A stretch of 64,000 nucleotides of DNA from Stictocephala bisonia (GCA_035578905.1 JAQJVL010000084.1:789001-853000), one strand, 5' to 3'; counted from the first letter of the stretch, positions 26,306 to 40,061 are shown. The notes: a model not told the origin generated them from the letters alone. A program made the numbers and translations.

Positions 26306-27109
26306 TTACAGTTTAGTATAAAAAACTTGAATGGTGCAGCTGACCATACTTATGGAATCACTTTCGATAAAGGAAGCGAACAATTTAAAATGGGTACACA
26401 GTCAGTTAAATTTGAAGGAAATAACATCTTGATTGACGGTAAGGTATATCCTGGGTCATCTGATCTATTTGAGTTAGTGTTTATTAGGAAACCCATAAAA
26501 ACATCAATTAAAGACTATAGAGATGGAGATTTGGATTCGTACAGGGAAATGTTGCTGCAAACAAAATCCTATATAAATCCTAATAATGGAATGGTGAAAG
26601 GAAGCAGGGGTCTTAAGTATAAAAACATTATTAAACCTTTAATTAACGTTTTAACACCAATAAGTGAGGGAAGTAGTACAATGTATGTAAATAATCCAGT
26701 AGACAGTACTTCTCGTCCTAGGAAACGTTCAAAGACTCCAGATAGGTTACCTGTAAAATTAGGTGGGTATCACGTGGATGAGATTGAAAACAATTCACTT
26801 GATGCAGATAAGGGTGGGGAGACGTATAGTTCAAATGAGCAAGATTACTTTGATAGTAGTTCAGACGATGGAAATGAAATGGATGAAGTAAGGAGACAAG
26901 TATACAGGGATAATTTAAAATTTTCAAAGGTTAATTACTCGAGCTGGGACGATCCTAATCAATTAGTAGACAGGTTGCGTTTGTTGATTGCCTCAAAAAA
27001 GGCGGGAAACACTGACCATGACAGTGAGATTATTACAATATTAGAAGAACTTAAAGGAGCGCGGATTATTAAAGACTATAATAACTTCCAATTGTAGAAA
27101 GAAGCATTT

Positions 27110-29310
27110 ATAGACTTAAGTTTTAAAATTTAACGACTCCTAATAAGGTTTTAACTGTTACTGTTTCAAATAGTTGCATACTACAACACATGTACTATCA
27201 ATGGCACCATATAGTAAAAAAATAAATAAAAAAATAAAAAAAGATAAAAATAAAAAAAAGTTTGTTTTAAATAGTAAATCTTTAGCTTGAAAATAGTCCG
27301 TTTTCAAAAAGTATTTGTTATAAACAATAAATGTAGGTTTTCCTAGTAATATCAAACGTGTGTAAAGATTTACTACAATTTTACAATTTTATCCACAGAC
27401 TGTTTGGTGTGACGTAATTGGATGGGATGTAAGTACCTGTTTCCTAATTAATAACATTGTTGTGTGTTCTTGAAGAAATTCAACATGAGCCTGTCGTTTA
27501 TATATGTGATACTACGGTCTCGTAATCTGTAGTTCCATGATGTGTGTGGGCTCTGGGGTCGTCTGACGGTCCGTAACCCAGTGTGTGTTTGTACAGAGTG
27601 CAATCACTGTACCATCGAGGTGAGGGCGGCCCACATTTAATAAAAAAAAAAAAGCCCGACTGTTCTCTAAGGCAGCTTTAAAACGTGTAAGACCTGAGGC
27701 AGTCCTGCAGCTTGGGGCTAGGCTAATCCCCGTAAGACCTTGAGTCGCAGTCCGGGCCCTCGTACGGTACGTGTATCTGAATGTGTGGGCTCTGGAGTGA
27801 CCTGACGATCCGTAACCCATGAATGGTTGAAATGATAGATAAGATTGATTTCTTCAATTGCATCAACTGTGGTATTTTGTAACCTTCCAATCACTTTCCT
27901 CAACTTGAACCAAACTCTTGCGTCACCTAACCTGTCTTGCTTATTGCTAACTTAATTTCAAACATAGAGTGAGATACACGTTTATTATTGCTAGATGGGG
28001 TCTCCGTACCAACAGGTTTATTTGACCTAGGCCTGTTGGGAGCCTCGACCCGAGGTACATCACTCAACATTTCCAAAACTTAGATAAATATAAACGTTAA
28101 TATGAGTGAGCCTCAAAAGTAGTGACCCCTGAGATGGTAGAGGAGGTTGACGTTCCTTCAGGGGCTTTTTAACTAACATTCTACCGGTCAATGTCTATGT
28201 ATACAATTGTTTTCGTTGTGTGGTCTTGTAATTACAGATATAAGAAGTAGTCTAGTACGTACGTTGTTGGTTTAGCTACACTTTTGTTGGATATGAGAAG
28301 CATGGAAAGAGCTTTAAAAAAAATCTTGTAATTAGAGTTATATAAGGAGAATCAAGAAAGCCTACACAAGGATATATAGTACGATAATTCCTATCAAACT
28401 GATGGATTTCTTGTGTAAAGCTAAGTGTTTATGTATTTTGCTATATTACACGTAACACCCGAGACAAACTTCATGTAGAACAATCTAAAACAGCAGACTT
28501 ATGCTAAATGGGTTCAGAACATGTGTCTACAGAACAACGGGGAAGTGAGAACTTACATGTTTCAAGGTCACTCTCCTGAGCTGAAGCAAGTAATCATCAT
28601 CTTGCGTAATATTATGTCGGTAGGTTGACAATCTACTCACCGATCGAGTTCGCACGGGTTCAGCCTCTACAATGTCACCAGACTGGTTTTTTACTCATTC
28701 AGTGTAAGGAGCAGTTGAGTGCTGCTTTTATTTATCATCAAGCTATGTGAAGTTGGTTCGGTATTGTTGAACCTTAAAGATTAAATATGATGTTTGGTAA
28801 GCTAAAGGTCTGGTAGTTAATGGTTATATGTATAGAGGGAAATAAGGTTTAAGATAGTACGTTATATAGACTGACCACTAGTAGTGCTAATCGCAGGACA
28901 TCACTAGAGTGCCCTAGTTTGTCAGTAACAAGTGGTTCGGGTTCCACATCATCTAGTTTGTCCTAGATACGCTAAGGAAACCTTACACAAGTCAACATAT
29001 AATTCTCATTTATTACTAATAATGATTTGAAACAACCTGATAGGATGTCCTAAGCTATTAAACATAACTAAATATGTAATAAAGTATATACAAGTTATTC
29101 TGAAAGAAGTTTTATAAGACCATGTATGCTACGACCGAGCAAGGCTTTGTTCTCTATACATTACATAGTCACTAACGTACCGTAGCTTAGGTACCACATG
29201 AATATAGCATTAAATCTAATGATATATGAAATCAGTATTTAAATGCAGTAATGTAATTATCAATACGGTTTTAAAAAATATGCGTTAATAGAAATACAAA
29301 TAAGTATACG
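27110..29310. other. Arm interior without convincing gene, right
   Basis: Mirror image of 21100-23300 with the same short open frames and internal repeats. One visible difference is an A homopolymer at about 27642-27653 (12 A against 10 T in the left arm). No independent feature is seen. Confidence 0.6.
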
Positions 29311-29316
29311 GGGTTT

Positions 29317-29395
29317 AGGTTGGGTTAGGTTAGGTTAGGTTAGGTTAGGTTAGGTTGATAGCTCCAGTGAGAGGGGGGTGGGGGAGGGGGAAGGG
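29317..29395. repeat. (TTAGG)n telomere-type run and G-rich block, right arm
   Basis: Mirror of 21010-21095, with the same number of AGGTT units and the same variant units, followed by a G-rich tract. Confidence 0.9.
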
Positions 29396-29469
29396 GGAAG
29401 GGCTGGTTATCGATTTGACGCAGAAATCCTAAATCTTGACGGCATTATCCTCATTATTTCACTACTACA

Positions 29470-29882
29470 AGGTCATTAGAACCTCATTAAAAACTCGTTA
29501 AGGTCAATTAGAACCTCATTAAAAACTCGTTAAGATCAATTAGAACCTCATTAAAAACTCGTTAAGGTCATTAGAACCCCATTAAAAACTCGTTAAGGTC
29601 AATTAGAACCTCATTGAAAACTCGTTAAGGTCAATTAGAACCTCGTTAAGGTCATTATAACCTCGTTAAGGTCATTAGAACCTCGTAAGGGTCATTAGAA
29701 CCTCGTTAAAAAACTCGTTAAGGTCATTAGAACCCCATTAAAAACTCGTTAAGGTCAATTAGAACCTCATTGAAAACTAGTTAAGGTTAATTAGAACCTC
29801 GTTAAGGTCATTAGAACCTCGTTAAGGTCATTAGAACCTCGTTAAAAAAACTCGTTAAGGTCATTAGAACCCCATTAAAAAA
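29470..29882. repeat. Subterminal tandem array, right arm
   Basis: Mirror of 20526-20943. Single-base differences are visible, for example ACTAGTT for ACTCGTT near 29778 and GGTCATTATAACC near 29653. These show that the two arms are separate sequences and not a copied consensus. Confidence 0.9.
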
Positions 29883-29967
29883 AACTGACCTGGACCCCCA
29901 CCCCCCGTCGTATTTCGGGCGAAAAGTCGTACTTGGGGCGTTGGTCAATGCCTGTATTATTACTACT

Positions 29968-29973
29968 AATGTA
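29968..29973. repeat. 6-bp target-site duplication, right (AATGTA)
   Basis: Matches 20439-20444 exactly, directly after the last base of the palindromic element. Confidence 0.88.
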
Positions 29974-30734
29974 TAAATCAAATTTGAACCAACAAGCCAC
30001 TTAATTTTAAAGTTTCGTAAATTCATCATACCATACAAAATAAGGAAGAAGGGACCTGTTTTTAGATTTGATCAAAAACATATCTCTTAAGTTGCCATTA
30101 CAAAACTCATCTGAAGACTAGCAAGTGGTTTTTATCAACTAATTTTCATAATAAAGATAAAGTTAGAATTTTTTAATTATCTCATATGTATCTCAACGTG
30201 TAATGCATTTAATACACTCACACCTGCAACAGTAAATGACTGGTAAAGTTACATCTAGTAATCTACAACTAGTAAGTATAGAAGGATTAGTGTCAGTGAC
30301 ATGAAGATGAGAATGTGCGTTATTATTCGTGGAAAAAGTATGAATATTTGTCTTAATAGTTAACATTCAAAAAGGGACACTTATATACAGATAACATTTA
30401 TTTTCTTTTAAATAATTGGCATCACGATTTAGAAGTCTAAGGACTCGCTTTTACAATAATAAAAATGTCATGTACATCAAATGAGCAACTCCTTAAGAGG
30501 ATGTGACAAAGTTACACTAAAATAGGTTGTCTAAAAAAATGGTAGGTATCAGACTTAAATCTTCTAAGTAGGACAAGCTCTCCTTAGCTTAGTGAAAACA
30601 TTCTTGATGTGAGCTTTCCAATTAAGTTGGGGAAAACAGTTAAGCCGAGAAGATGAACTATTTTGGTAACATTCACTCTTCACTGAGACTAAGAGGACCT
30701 GCGTTTTGGATTAAGAGATAACTTATTCCTACAG
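29974..30734. other. AT-rich spacer
   Basis: No recognised feature. Confidence 0.4.
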
Positions 30735-30955
30735 AGCCAGTCAGCTGATAATTGTTACAATTCATTAACACCGGCTGTTCATTTGTCATTGGGCTATTAA
30801 TTAATGACACTTTCTAAGGAATAGTCGGCCTTAGTTTGTAACAATGACTACATTCGCTCATCTACACTCATCACACTCACTCGAAATCCATATTTGCCCA
30901 TATCTTGACGATCGGCGTCTTATGAATAAATAAATAAATTTTCTACAGCACTATA
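30735..30955 (+). mobile_element. SINE fragment, tRNA-promoter part missing
   Basis: This block matches the 3' two-thirds of the SINE at 41746-42016: CATTTGTCATTGGGCTATTA, ACTTTCTAAGGAATAGTCGG, then TTGACGATCGGCGTCTTATG and an AATAAATAAATAAA tail. The A/B-box head is absent, so it is 5' truncated. An extra TTGTTACAATTCATTAAC-like segment is present near 30756. Confidence 0.85.
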
Positions 30956-31341
30956 AACCTAACTATAACTTGTGTATAATGTTGTGTATTCTGCTAAAAT
31001 AGTGTCTCCTATTGAGGTGGTTATAATTAATTGACAACAAGAAAAGGAGAGGGTTGAGCACAGAGCCCTGTGGACATCACGTCAACTAACCACCTGGTAG
31101 TGTCTGTCATTAAATAGAATTTTAAACTCAGTGCCTATAACGGTGTAGTTTCATGAGTAAAATGTCATGTGATAAATCTATATAATGTTTCCCTATTTTA
31201 GCAATAAAAATTGTTCACGCCCTGCACGAGGCTGTAAGACGGCTTGACCTATCTTCCTTTAAAAGAAGAATGAAGGTATAGCTTAGTAAAATAAATCTAT
31301 CACTGAGGTTTTTTAGAGCAACAGTATAGTCACTGCCATCT
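30956..31341. other. Spacer
   Basis: No recognised feature. Confidence 0.4.
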
Positions 31342-33950
<2,609 letters not shown>

Positions 33951-34476
33951 TATGCCAGAAAAAGTAGCCCACTCACAAACTACAAACCTTCTGAAAGTCA
34001 TCACATTGTATGCCAGTAAAAGTAACCCACTCACAAACTACAACCCTTCTGAAAGTCATCACATTGTATGCCAGTAACGGCTCCGAAAACGGGGCGAGGT
34101 GGCTCTGCGTGGCACCCGCCATGGGGAGATGCTTCACTTTCCAAGAGTGAGGCTTGAGGGGGGTAGGAAAAGTTTTTCCTACTTTGGGCCCACTCTCTAT
34201 AATGACCTCCCCGCATCTGTCAAAAACACTTGTGCTCTAAATACTTTTGTATGATGTATGATTTACCGTTACCATTAGGTTAATTACGTCCTCTGGTTGT
34301 ATATAATTTTAGTTTATAGTTTAAGAGTAGTGTAGTATTATGACCTGAGTTGTACTGAAAAGCAGTTTATACTGAGTAACGCTCCAATAAAAGGCATTTT
34401 TATTTATTTATTTATTGTATGCCAGTAAAAGTAACCCAGTCACAAACTACAACCCTTCTGAAAGTCATCCCATTGT
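33951..34476. repeat. 58-bp direct repeat, three units, split by a retroelement
   Basis: Units containing CACAAACTACAACCCTTCTG occur at about 33972, 34030 and 34440. The second and third are separated by the insertion 34078-34413, which lies inside the ATTGTATGCCAGTAA part of the unit. Confidence 0.88.
34078..34413 (+). mobile_element. 5'-truncated non-LTR retroelement tail with 15-bp target-site duplication
   Basis: Flanked by ATTGTATGCCAGTAA at 34063-34077 and 34414-34428. The insert encodes the C-terminal signature of CR1/Jockey-type ORF2 (TLYNDLPASVKNTCALNTF) and ends with AATAAAAGGC followed by an ATTT-repeat tail. Only the last few dozen codons and the 3' UTR are present. Confidence 0.82.
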
Positions 34477-34854
34477 GCAAATTTAAATTGCGCCACATTC
34501 ATGTTTTTGTAGGTAGGCTATTTTATTGCGTTCTTGCTTTCTATGTAAGAGATATCGATCACGCCCTTTCGTAAATATAATCAACAATATTTATAGAAAT
34601 CATTTATCTAATTTATTTGAAGACATTGTAATCAATGTCCTCCAACGGCAACCATCTTGTCGAAAGGCCGTATCAAATGTACAATTGTACGAAGTGGACT
34701 TTTCCCACTCTGTATCCTCTACAGTGTTTTGGAATTCACTCCAACGGTCTTATCCGTTTATATGTAGAGTAACTAATAGCCTATGTTATCCTGGCCATTA
34801 ATAAATGGTTCTTTCTAAGGAAAGGTCGGCCCTAGTAACCCACAAATACCTCTG
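34477..34854. other. Spacer with SINE-like scrap
   Basis: The open frame 34526-34801 is not recognised. Positions 34806-34835 (TTTCTAAGGAAAGGTCGGCC) resemble the body of the SINE at 41746. Confidence 0.4.
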
Positions 34855-34935
34855 TACGTGTACGAATGAGCCAGTGGGTCAATACCACATTATTTGTACG
34901 GATGGATGGGTGGGTCAGTACCCCCCCCCCCCCCA
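34855..34935 (+). repeat. Dispersed G-rich minisatellite, locus 1
   Basis: Two degenerate units of the family consensus TGTACGTGTATGGGTGGG...GTCAATACCAC, interrupted by a C homopolymer at 34920-34934. Confidence 0.75.
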
Positions 34936-34936
34936 G

Positions 34937-35531
34937 TTGTGATATAAACAAATTACAAAGAGTATTTAGGCTTCAGAAAAAAGCTGGCAGAATTATTCAA
35001 AATCTAAGTCCTAGAGAGTCGTGCTGTGATAAATTCAGGGAGCTGGGATTACTAACATTGTCCTGCGTTTACACCCACGAGGTGGTCCTTTACTGCCATT
35101 CCAACGTCCAAGTACACTTTCGTGCAGGGCAGTGACGTCTACTATTACGGGACAAGAGACAGGGACAACTTTCGAATCCAACAATAAGACATAGAACTAC
35201 CGCATTTGAGCAGCTGATATGACACGTTGGCGTCAAATTAATCAACAGCCTCCCTGAATACATGAAAAACAATTGAAAAATCAAAGTTAATTAAAAACTC
35301 AATCAAAGCGCTTTTAGTGCTGAATGCGTTTTACTCAGTTGAGGAGTTCTTGAACAACCACTGGTAATTTTATTCAGTATTTAATACATAAATGACCAAA
35401 TCTGCTGTTCGAATGGAGCTATGTCTATTCCTAAATGTATGTCTGATTGAATGAATGTTTAGCCAGGTATGTCCTGACAATATTATGAGTTGGAAATATT
35501 ATTCACTGTAATAAAGATAATTTATTGAGTA
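34937..35531 (+). pseudogene. CR1/RTE-like ORF2 C-terminus and 3' UTR, frameshifted
   Basis: Reads KLQRVFRLQKKAGRIIQ, then CCDKFRELGLLTLSCVYTHEV, and after stops TAFEQLI, KLINSLPEY and NAFYSVEEFLNN. This is the conserved end of CR1-type reverse transcriptases (LQKKAVRII...LGLLT...LP...PFYSVEEFL). The 3' UTR ends near AATAAAGATAATTTATTGAG (about 35512). Several frame breaks mean it is dead. Confidence 0.85.
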
Positions 35532-35645
35532 AGGGTGGGTAGGTGGGTAAATTACCAATGTACGAGAATGGGTGGATCATCATCACTGTAAGTGTGTTTG
35601 GGTGGGTCATAACCACTGTACGTGTATGGATGGGTGGGAGGTTAT
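35532..35645 (+). repeat. Dispersed G-rich minisatellite, locus 2
   Basis: Three degenerate units with GGTGGGTAGGTGGG and CACTGTACGTGTATGG, immediately 3' of the CR1-like tail. Confidence 0.8.
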
Positions 35646-35689
35646 TCAAGATTCAAAATCTCAACTAAGCTATCAGTTGGTGCAGGCTC

Positions 35690-35775
35690 GTGTGATCGAC
35701 ACTCGTCACCCACACTCATTCGCTCCTATTATCCGCCCATATCTCTAAGATCGGCGTCTTAATAATGAATAATTT
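35690..35775 (+). mobile_element. SINE 3'-end fragment
   Basis: CACACTCATTCGCTCC...CGCCCATATCT...GATCGGCGTCTTAATAATG matches the 3' end of the SINE at 41746-42016. Confidence 0.7.
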
Positions 35776-37090
35776 AATATTTTAACTACATTAAATAGCA
35801 TTAACGAAGCTTCACGTATTAATTTTGAGTTACGCAATTTCAGGTACTTTGAATTTAAAATTATTGCTCACTATAGATTTAATTCCAAGACAACGTGTTG
35901 TGGAAGTTTAACCTGTATGACGCAATCATCGATCCGTGTCTGGGGAGTTAGCCCCCTGTATTTGTTGATATGACTCAATTCACACTGGACGATGACCTCC
36001 ATTCACCCCCTCCTGGTCCACTCTAACGTTTTCCGCAAATTATTTCCGCCAACCTGACTGACACTTAGTCGATTGTGTTCGCCTCCAATAACTTCATTTG
36101 ACTAGTGTCACTTTGTCTGATAATGAGATAAATAAATAACAAGGGTGTCATCTGTTTTTACAATATCATTTTATCGATAAAAACCAAAGGTTTCAGCTAT
36201 TATGATTAGAGTTTATTTGTTAGATTATTTATTTAAACCTATTTTACTTTCTCCCATATGCGTTAGCATAGAGAAAGTATTGTGATCGTCCAAAAAAAGT
36301 TGAATTTTTTTATAAGTTGGTCTAAAAATCCATTTTAGGGTCCCCTGAACCTAAAAAAAGCGATTTTTTGAAAAAAATTCAATGTCTGTGTGTATGTGTC
36401 GCGTCTGTCTGTCCAGTCTACGCGGGAGACCAAATGGATGGATCAATTTTTATAAAATTTTGTATGAAGGCGTATTTAGCCAATCTCCCCAGAAAGTTTT
36501 TTCACTTTATTGAAATTTTAGTTTTTTATTTTTATGGGCAAAACACATACAAAAATGGAATTTTCATTAAATTTTCAGGAAAGATGTGAATTACAATTCA
36601 AAATATTTTTAGTAAAAACCACATGTCTCTAACATGAGTAGTTTTTTTAGATATGACAAAAAACATATTTGGGAATCAAACTGGTAATTTTCAAAGTTTT
36701 GATTTTTTGTGTTTAATATGGGAAAAATTTTGTACCAATTCATTGGAACCATTTATTTATAATTGTAACAAATAATATTATATTACATTGTATGTTTTTA
36801 TCTGATTATCTATCTGCAAAAACAATTTTTTTTAACTTCCAAATACAATTTTTACGAACTTAGCAGACATCTGCAATTTTTTGAATTAATATGAGCTGTT
36901 GCTATGCAGTTTTAGCAAATGTTCTAACTTTCTGTATACTTTATGTAAATCATGACAGATTTTGACTAGTCATTATGACTTAGTGAAAACATTTTCCACC
37001 TAGTTACCGGTATCACTTATCATTTAATAACAAGATAAGTCAGTGATACGATATTGTATCTGACTCACAGAGAAAAAAGAAATCCAAATG
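35776..37090. other. AT-rich spacer with a probable dispersed repeat
   Basis: Positions 36250-36500 (ATATGCGTTAGCATAGAG, then TGTCTGTGTGTATGTGTC and TCTGTCTGTCC) have the look of a dispersed insect repeat. I could not define ends or duplications. Confidence 0.35.
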
Positions 37091-37331
37091 TAAATTTGTA
37101 ATAAGTAGAGTACGGCCGTTGATTATAGGTTAGGCTTCGTCTATCGTCTAGAAAAACACGCTAGGCCCGACTGTCAGTGACGTGTCGCAAAATTAGTATC
37201 TGAACTATGAAGGCGTCGAGAATACAAAATGCAATATATTATCATTGATTATAGGTACGGCTTCGTCTATCGTCTAGAAAAACAAGCAAGGGCCGACTGT
37301 CAGTGATGTGTAGCAAAATTAGTATCAGATA

Positions 37332-37530
37332 AATATGAAGAGGGAGGACGGAAGTTCTTCCAAATGTAGTAATAGATGATGCTCTTATAGAGAATGCAGA
37401 TTCTACTAAGTTCTTGGGAATGTACCTTGATCGAGGGCTGACTTGGGATGACCACATTGATAATGTCTGTACAAAGGTTACCTCAGGCATTTACGTCTTA
37501 CTTAACCTCACAAACTTTTCTTTACTCTGC
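37332..37530 (+). pseudogene. Non-LTR reverse-transcriptase fragment (thumb region)
   Basis: Encodes STKFLGMYLDRGLTWDDHID followed by NVCTKVTSGIYVL, the conserved FLG...D..L.W..HI...C.K motif after the reverse-transcriptase palm domain. The upstream and downstream parts are missing. Confidence 0.85.
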
Positions 37531-37539
37531 CTCCTTACT

Positions 37540-37735
37540 AACCCACCCGCCCACTCATACACGTACGGTGGTACTAACCCACCCGCCTTCCCATATACAC
37601 ACTCTCTGGTGGCACTAACCCACCCGCCTTCCCATATACATACTCTCCGGTGGTACTAACCCACCCGCCTTCCCATATACATACTCTCCGGTGGTACTAA
37701 CCCACCCGCCTTCCCATATACGTACGGTGGTACTA
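37540..37735 (-). repeat. Dispersed G-rich minisatellite, locus 3
   Basis: Four or five units of GGTGGTACTAACCCACCCGC, the C-rich orientation of the family seen at 42095 and 45857. Confidence 0.9.
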
Positions 37736-38130
37736 CTAAAAATTATGAAGGCGTCGAGAATACAAAATGCAATATATTATCATTGATTATAGCAGAGAAT
37801 ATAGACAGATATCTGTCTATATTCTGTGATTATAGGTACGGCTTCGTCTATCGTCTAGAAAAACACGCAAGGCCTGACTGTCATTGATGTGTCGAGAAAC
37901 TAGTATCTGAACTATGAAGGCGTCGAGAATACAAAATGCAATATATTATCATTGATTATAGCAGAGAATATAGACAGATATCTGTCTATATTCTGTGATT
38001 ATAGGTACGGCTTCGTCTATCGTCTAGAAAAACAAGCAAGGCCCGACTGTCATTGGTGTGTCGCAAAATTAGTATCTGAACTATGAAGGCGTAAGAATAC
38101 AAAATGCAATATATTATCATTGATTACATT

Positions 38131-38657
38131 ATTCTGTGACCAAACCAGTCATACCATTATACTGTATATAGTTTTAAATAGTTACATAAATAATGTTCTT
38201 AGATACAGGGTAAGAACTCTTGAAACCATACTATTTATAAATATGATTTTAACTATAATCTTGAAATGTTAAATAATAGATGGTATAAAAATGTTTTTAT
38301 GTTATTTTTTATTTACTTAATAAAATGTCATAAACCAACAATTTATCCCTCTTAGTGATAAGAATTATTAATTACTGTAGTTTTTTAAACAGTCAATTTC
38401 ATATATTCCCTTCATTCACATTAATATTATGAAAATTACATAGTTGACACTATGCATTATAAGACTGAACTATCAAATCAGTCTTTATACTTAGTTTTTT
38501 GTCAAAAGTATCACAGCCTTGAAAACATTAATAATCAACCCTTTTGTATTTATTTTTTAGTAGTATGCTACTTTCATTAATATATAATTATAATTTATAC
38601 TAATACCTATAGTATTAGTATTATAGTAATCTATAGTCTTTTTAGTATTTATATAAA
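38131..38657. other. AT-rich spacer
   Basis: No recognised feature. Confidence 0.4.
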
Positions 38658-39122
38658 ACAGAGGCCTTGTTTTTTGATAAGGCTGAACATTTTTTTACAG
38701 CTGTTAAGAAACAAGAATATGAAATATTTTTCAGCGGAAAAGCCGGAAAATTACAAAAATGTTAAAAAACAGAAAATGTTTTTGCGATTGAGCGATATGA
38801 GTACTCAAATTGTGCAAAATTTGGTCTTGATCACGAATATGGCAATTTTTTTTTCAATCAGACAATGTAATTTTAAGCGTGTTAATGCTGTATGTGTGCC
38901 GGATTCAATAATAATTGCATAACGTAGTCAGGACAAAATTCAGCATAATTTGAGTACCTACTCAATCGCTATGTTTACGAAAAAATATATTTTTCCGTTT
39001 TCCTCATTTAGCTAATTTATTCGGCTTTTCCGCTGAAAAACAAACAATCATATTCTTGTTTCTTAGTGATGTATCTACTATGGAAAAAAATTGTGGGCTA
39101 AAAAATCGGAAAGGCACCTGTT
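38658..39122. mobile_element. Foldback/MITE-type element, copy 1
   Basis: About 465 bp whose left half is repeated inverted in the right half: AGAAACAAGAATATG and TCAGCGGAAAAGCCGG at about 38707-38747 against CGGCTTTTCCGCTGA and CATATTCTTGTTTCTTA at about 39023-39066. TGAGTACTCAAATT also faces AATTTGAGTACCTACTCA. The ends read ACAGAGGCCTTG and GGCACCTGTT. There is no transposase. Confidence 0.8.
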
Positions 39123-39715
39123 CTATACCATCCTTTTAATATGATAAACAAATTAGAGATTATGTTTTTTGATCACGATTGGTATAATATCATATAATCA
39201 ACATTTCATTTTCAACTATTTTGGTAAGCGTTTCTCCATAAATTATAATAACTGCAAGTGAAAATAAGAGTGTATTATATACCATTACTCATAAAGCTGT
39301 TGCTCATATTGCCCATAAAAGCAGAACTGAAGGAAATGATCATATTCCATGAATCACTAAAAATATATAAATAGTGTTCTAAATATATTAAATTGCCAGT
39401 ACAGTTCTAATTCTTTGATTTTTCCCTCTTGTGCTAGCAATGTTTGATAGTTCGTGATAGAAAATAGTTTGATAGGTTGTGACAAATTATCTCTACTTCT
39501 TTAGTAAAATATAATCATTTATTTCTCTTATTTCTAGTTCTTTATTACATAACCAATCTTGTAGGTTGCAAAATATTTTATGAGTTGGATTTAAACAATC
39601 AAGTTCTATGAATCTCACTATTTCATTAATTAGAATAAATTCCTTAAAAGTGAAGCATACAACCATATCATAATATTTAAGTTGTTCAATAAATTAAAAA
39701 GAAGGCAATTTTACA
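39123..39715. other. AT-rich spacer
   Basis: No recognised feature. Confidence 0.4.
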
Positions 39716-39915
39716 GAACAGGGGCCTTATCGATTTTTTGGCTGTCATTTTTATCATGATAGATCCATAAATAAAAAACAAGAATATAATATTTTTTCAG
39801 CGGAAAAGCCGGAAAATTTTACGAAAATGTGAAAAACATACACTTTTTTTGTCAATACAGCAATGTGGGTACTCAAATTCAGCAGATTTTTTTCCTGACT
39901 ATGAATATGGTAAGG
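39716..39915. mobile_element. Foldback/MITE-type element, half copy
   Basis: Begins AGAACAGGGGCCTTATCGAT and continues through AAAAACAAGAATAT, TTCAGCGGAAAAGCCGG and GTGGGTACTCAAATTCAGC, matching one arm of the element at 38658-39122. No inverted partner follows before the exon at 40062. Confidence 0.78.
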
Positions 39916-40061
39916 GGTTTGCAATGTCACATGAAGATAAATAAAACTGGGAAAGTTAAAGGGATCTGACCCAGTTTTTTACTATCATTCATATTAATCT
40001 GATGAGTAAGATAGATTTTATTTAATATGTGGTTTGTATTTATTTTCTTCGTTGTGTTTAG

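Larger units (their letters stand above)
24588..27097 (+). pseudogene. Right-arm copy of the 307-residue gene, interrupted by a retroelement
   Basis: The ATG at 24588 opens the mirror copy of the left-arm gene. Its frame is broken around codon 44-48 by the 1573-bp insertion 24733-26305 and resumes at 26319, continuing to the stop at 27097. Apart from the insertion the copy is nearly identical to the left one. The one residue difference I noticed is at position 72 (Thr left, Lys right). AATAAA signals occur from about 27221, some 120 bp after the stop. The gene was probably intact until the insertion. Confidence 0.92.
20445..29967. mobile_element. Giant palindromic DNA element, two ~3.97-kb inverted arms, Polinton-like termini
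   Basis: The sequence from 20445 (AGTAGTAATAATACAGGC) reads as the near-perfect reverse complement of the sequence ending at 29967. The symmetry axis is at 24411/24412, once a 1.59-kb nested insertion in the right arm is removed. The mirror stops exactly at the AG...CT termini, where unrelated flanks share a 6-bp target-site duplication. So this is an inserted element with essentially no unique interior. Each arm holds, from outside in: a tandem GACCTTAACGAGGTTCTAAT array, a C/G-rich block, an AACCT run, about 2.2 kb without a convincing gene, and one 307-codon gene. Six-bp duplications, AG...CT ends and long inverted repeats are features of Polinton/Maverick elements (established). No DNA polymerase B, integrase, ATPase or capsid gene is visible, so the assignment to that superfamily is inference. 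By eye the arms differ at only a handful of sites. Confidence 0.9.
37091..38130. repeat. About 130-175-bp tandem repeat, split by retroelement and minisatellite
   Basis: Four copies of a unit containing GGCTTCGTCTATCGTCTAGA and AATGCAATATATTATCATTG occur at about 37130, 37258, 37840 and 38008. Two lie before and two after a 0.4-kb block (37332-37739). The latter two each carry an extra 43 bp (see findings), so the period varies. Confidence 0.9.

Noticed and set aside
20445..29967. Assembly artefact from a folded-back chimeric read
   Set aside because: The symmetry stops exactly at the element ends, the flanks differ and share a 6-bp duplication, the arms differ at scattered sites, and only one arm has the nested insertion. 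It still deserves long-read confirmation.
34526..34801. A 91-codon open frame
   Set aside because: Not recognised, and it lies among retroelement scraps. I could not support it.
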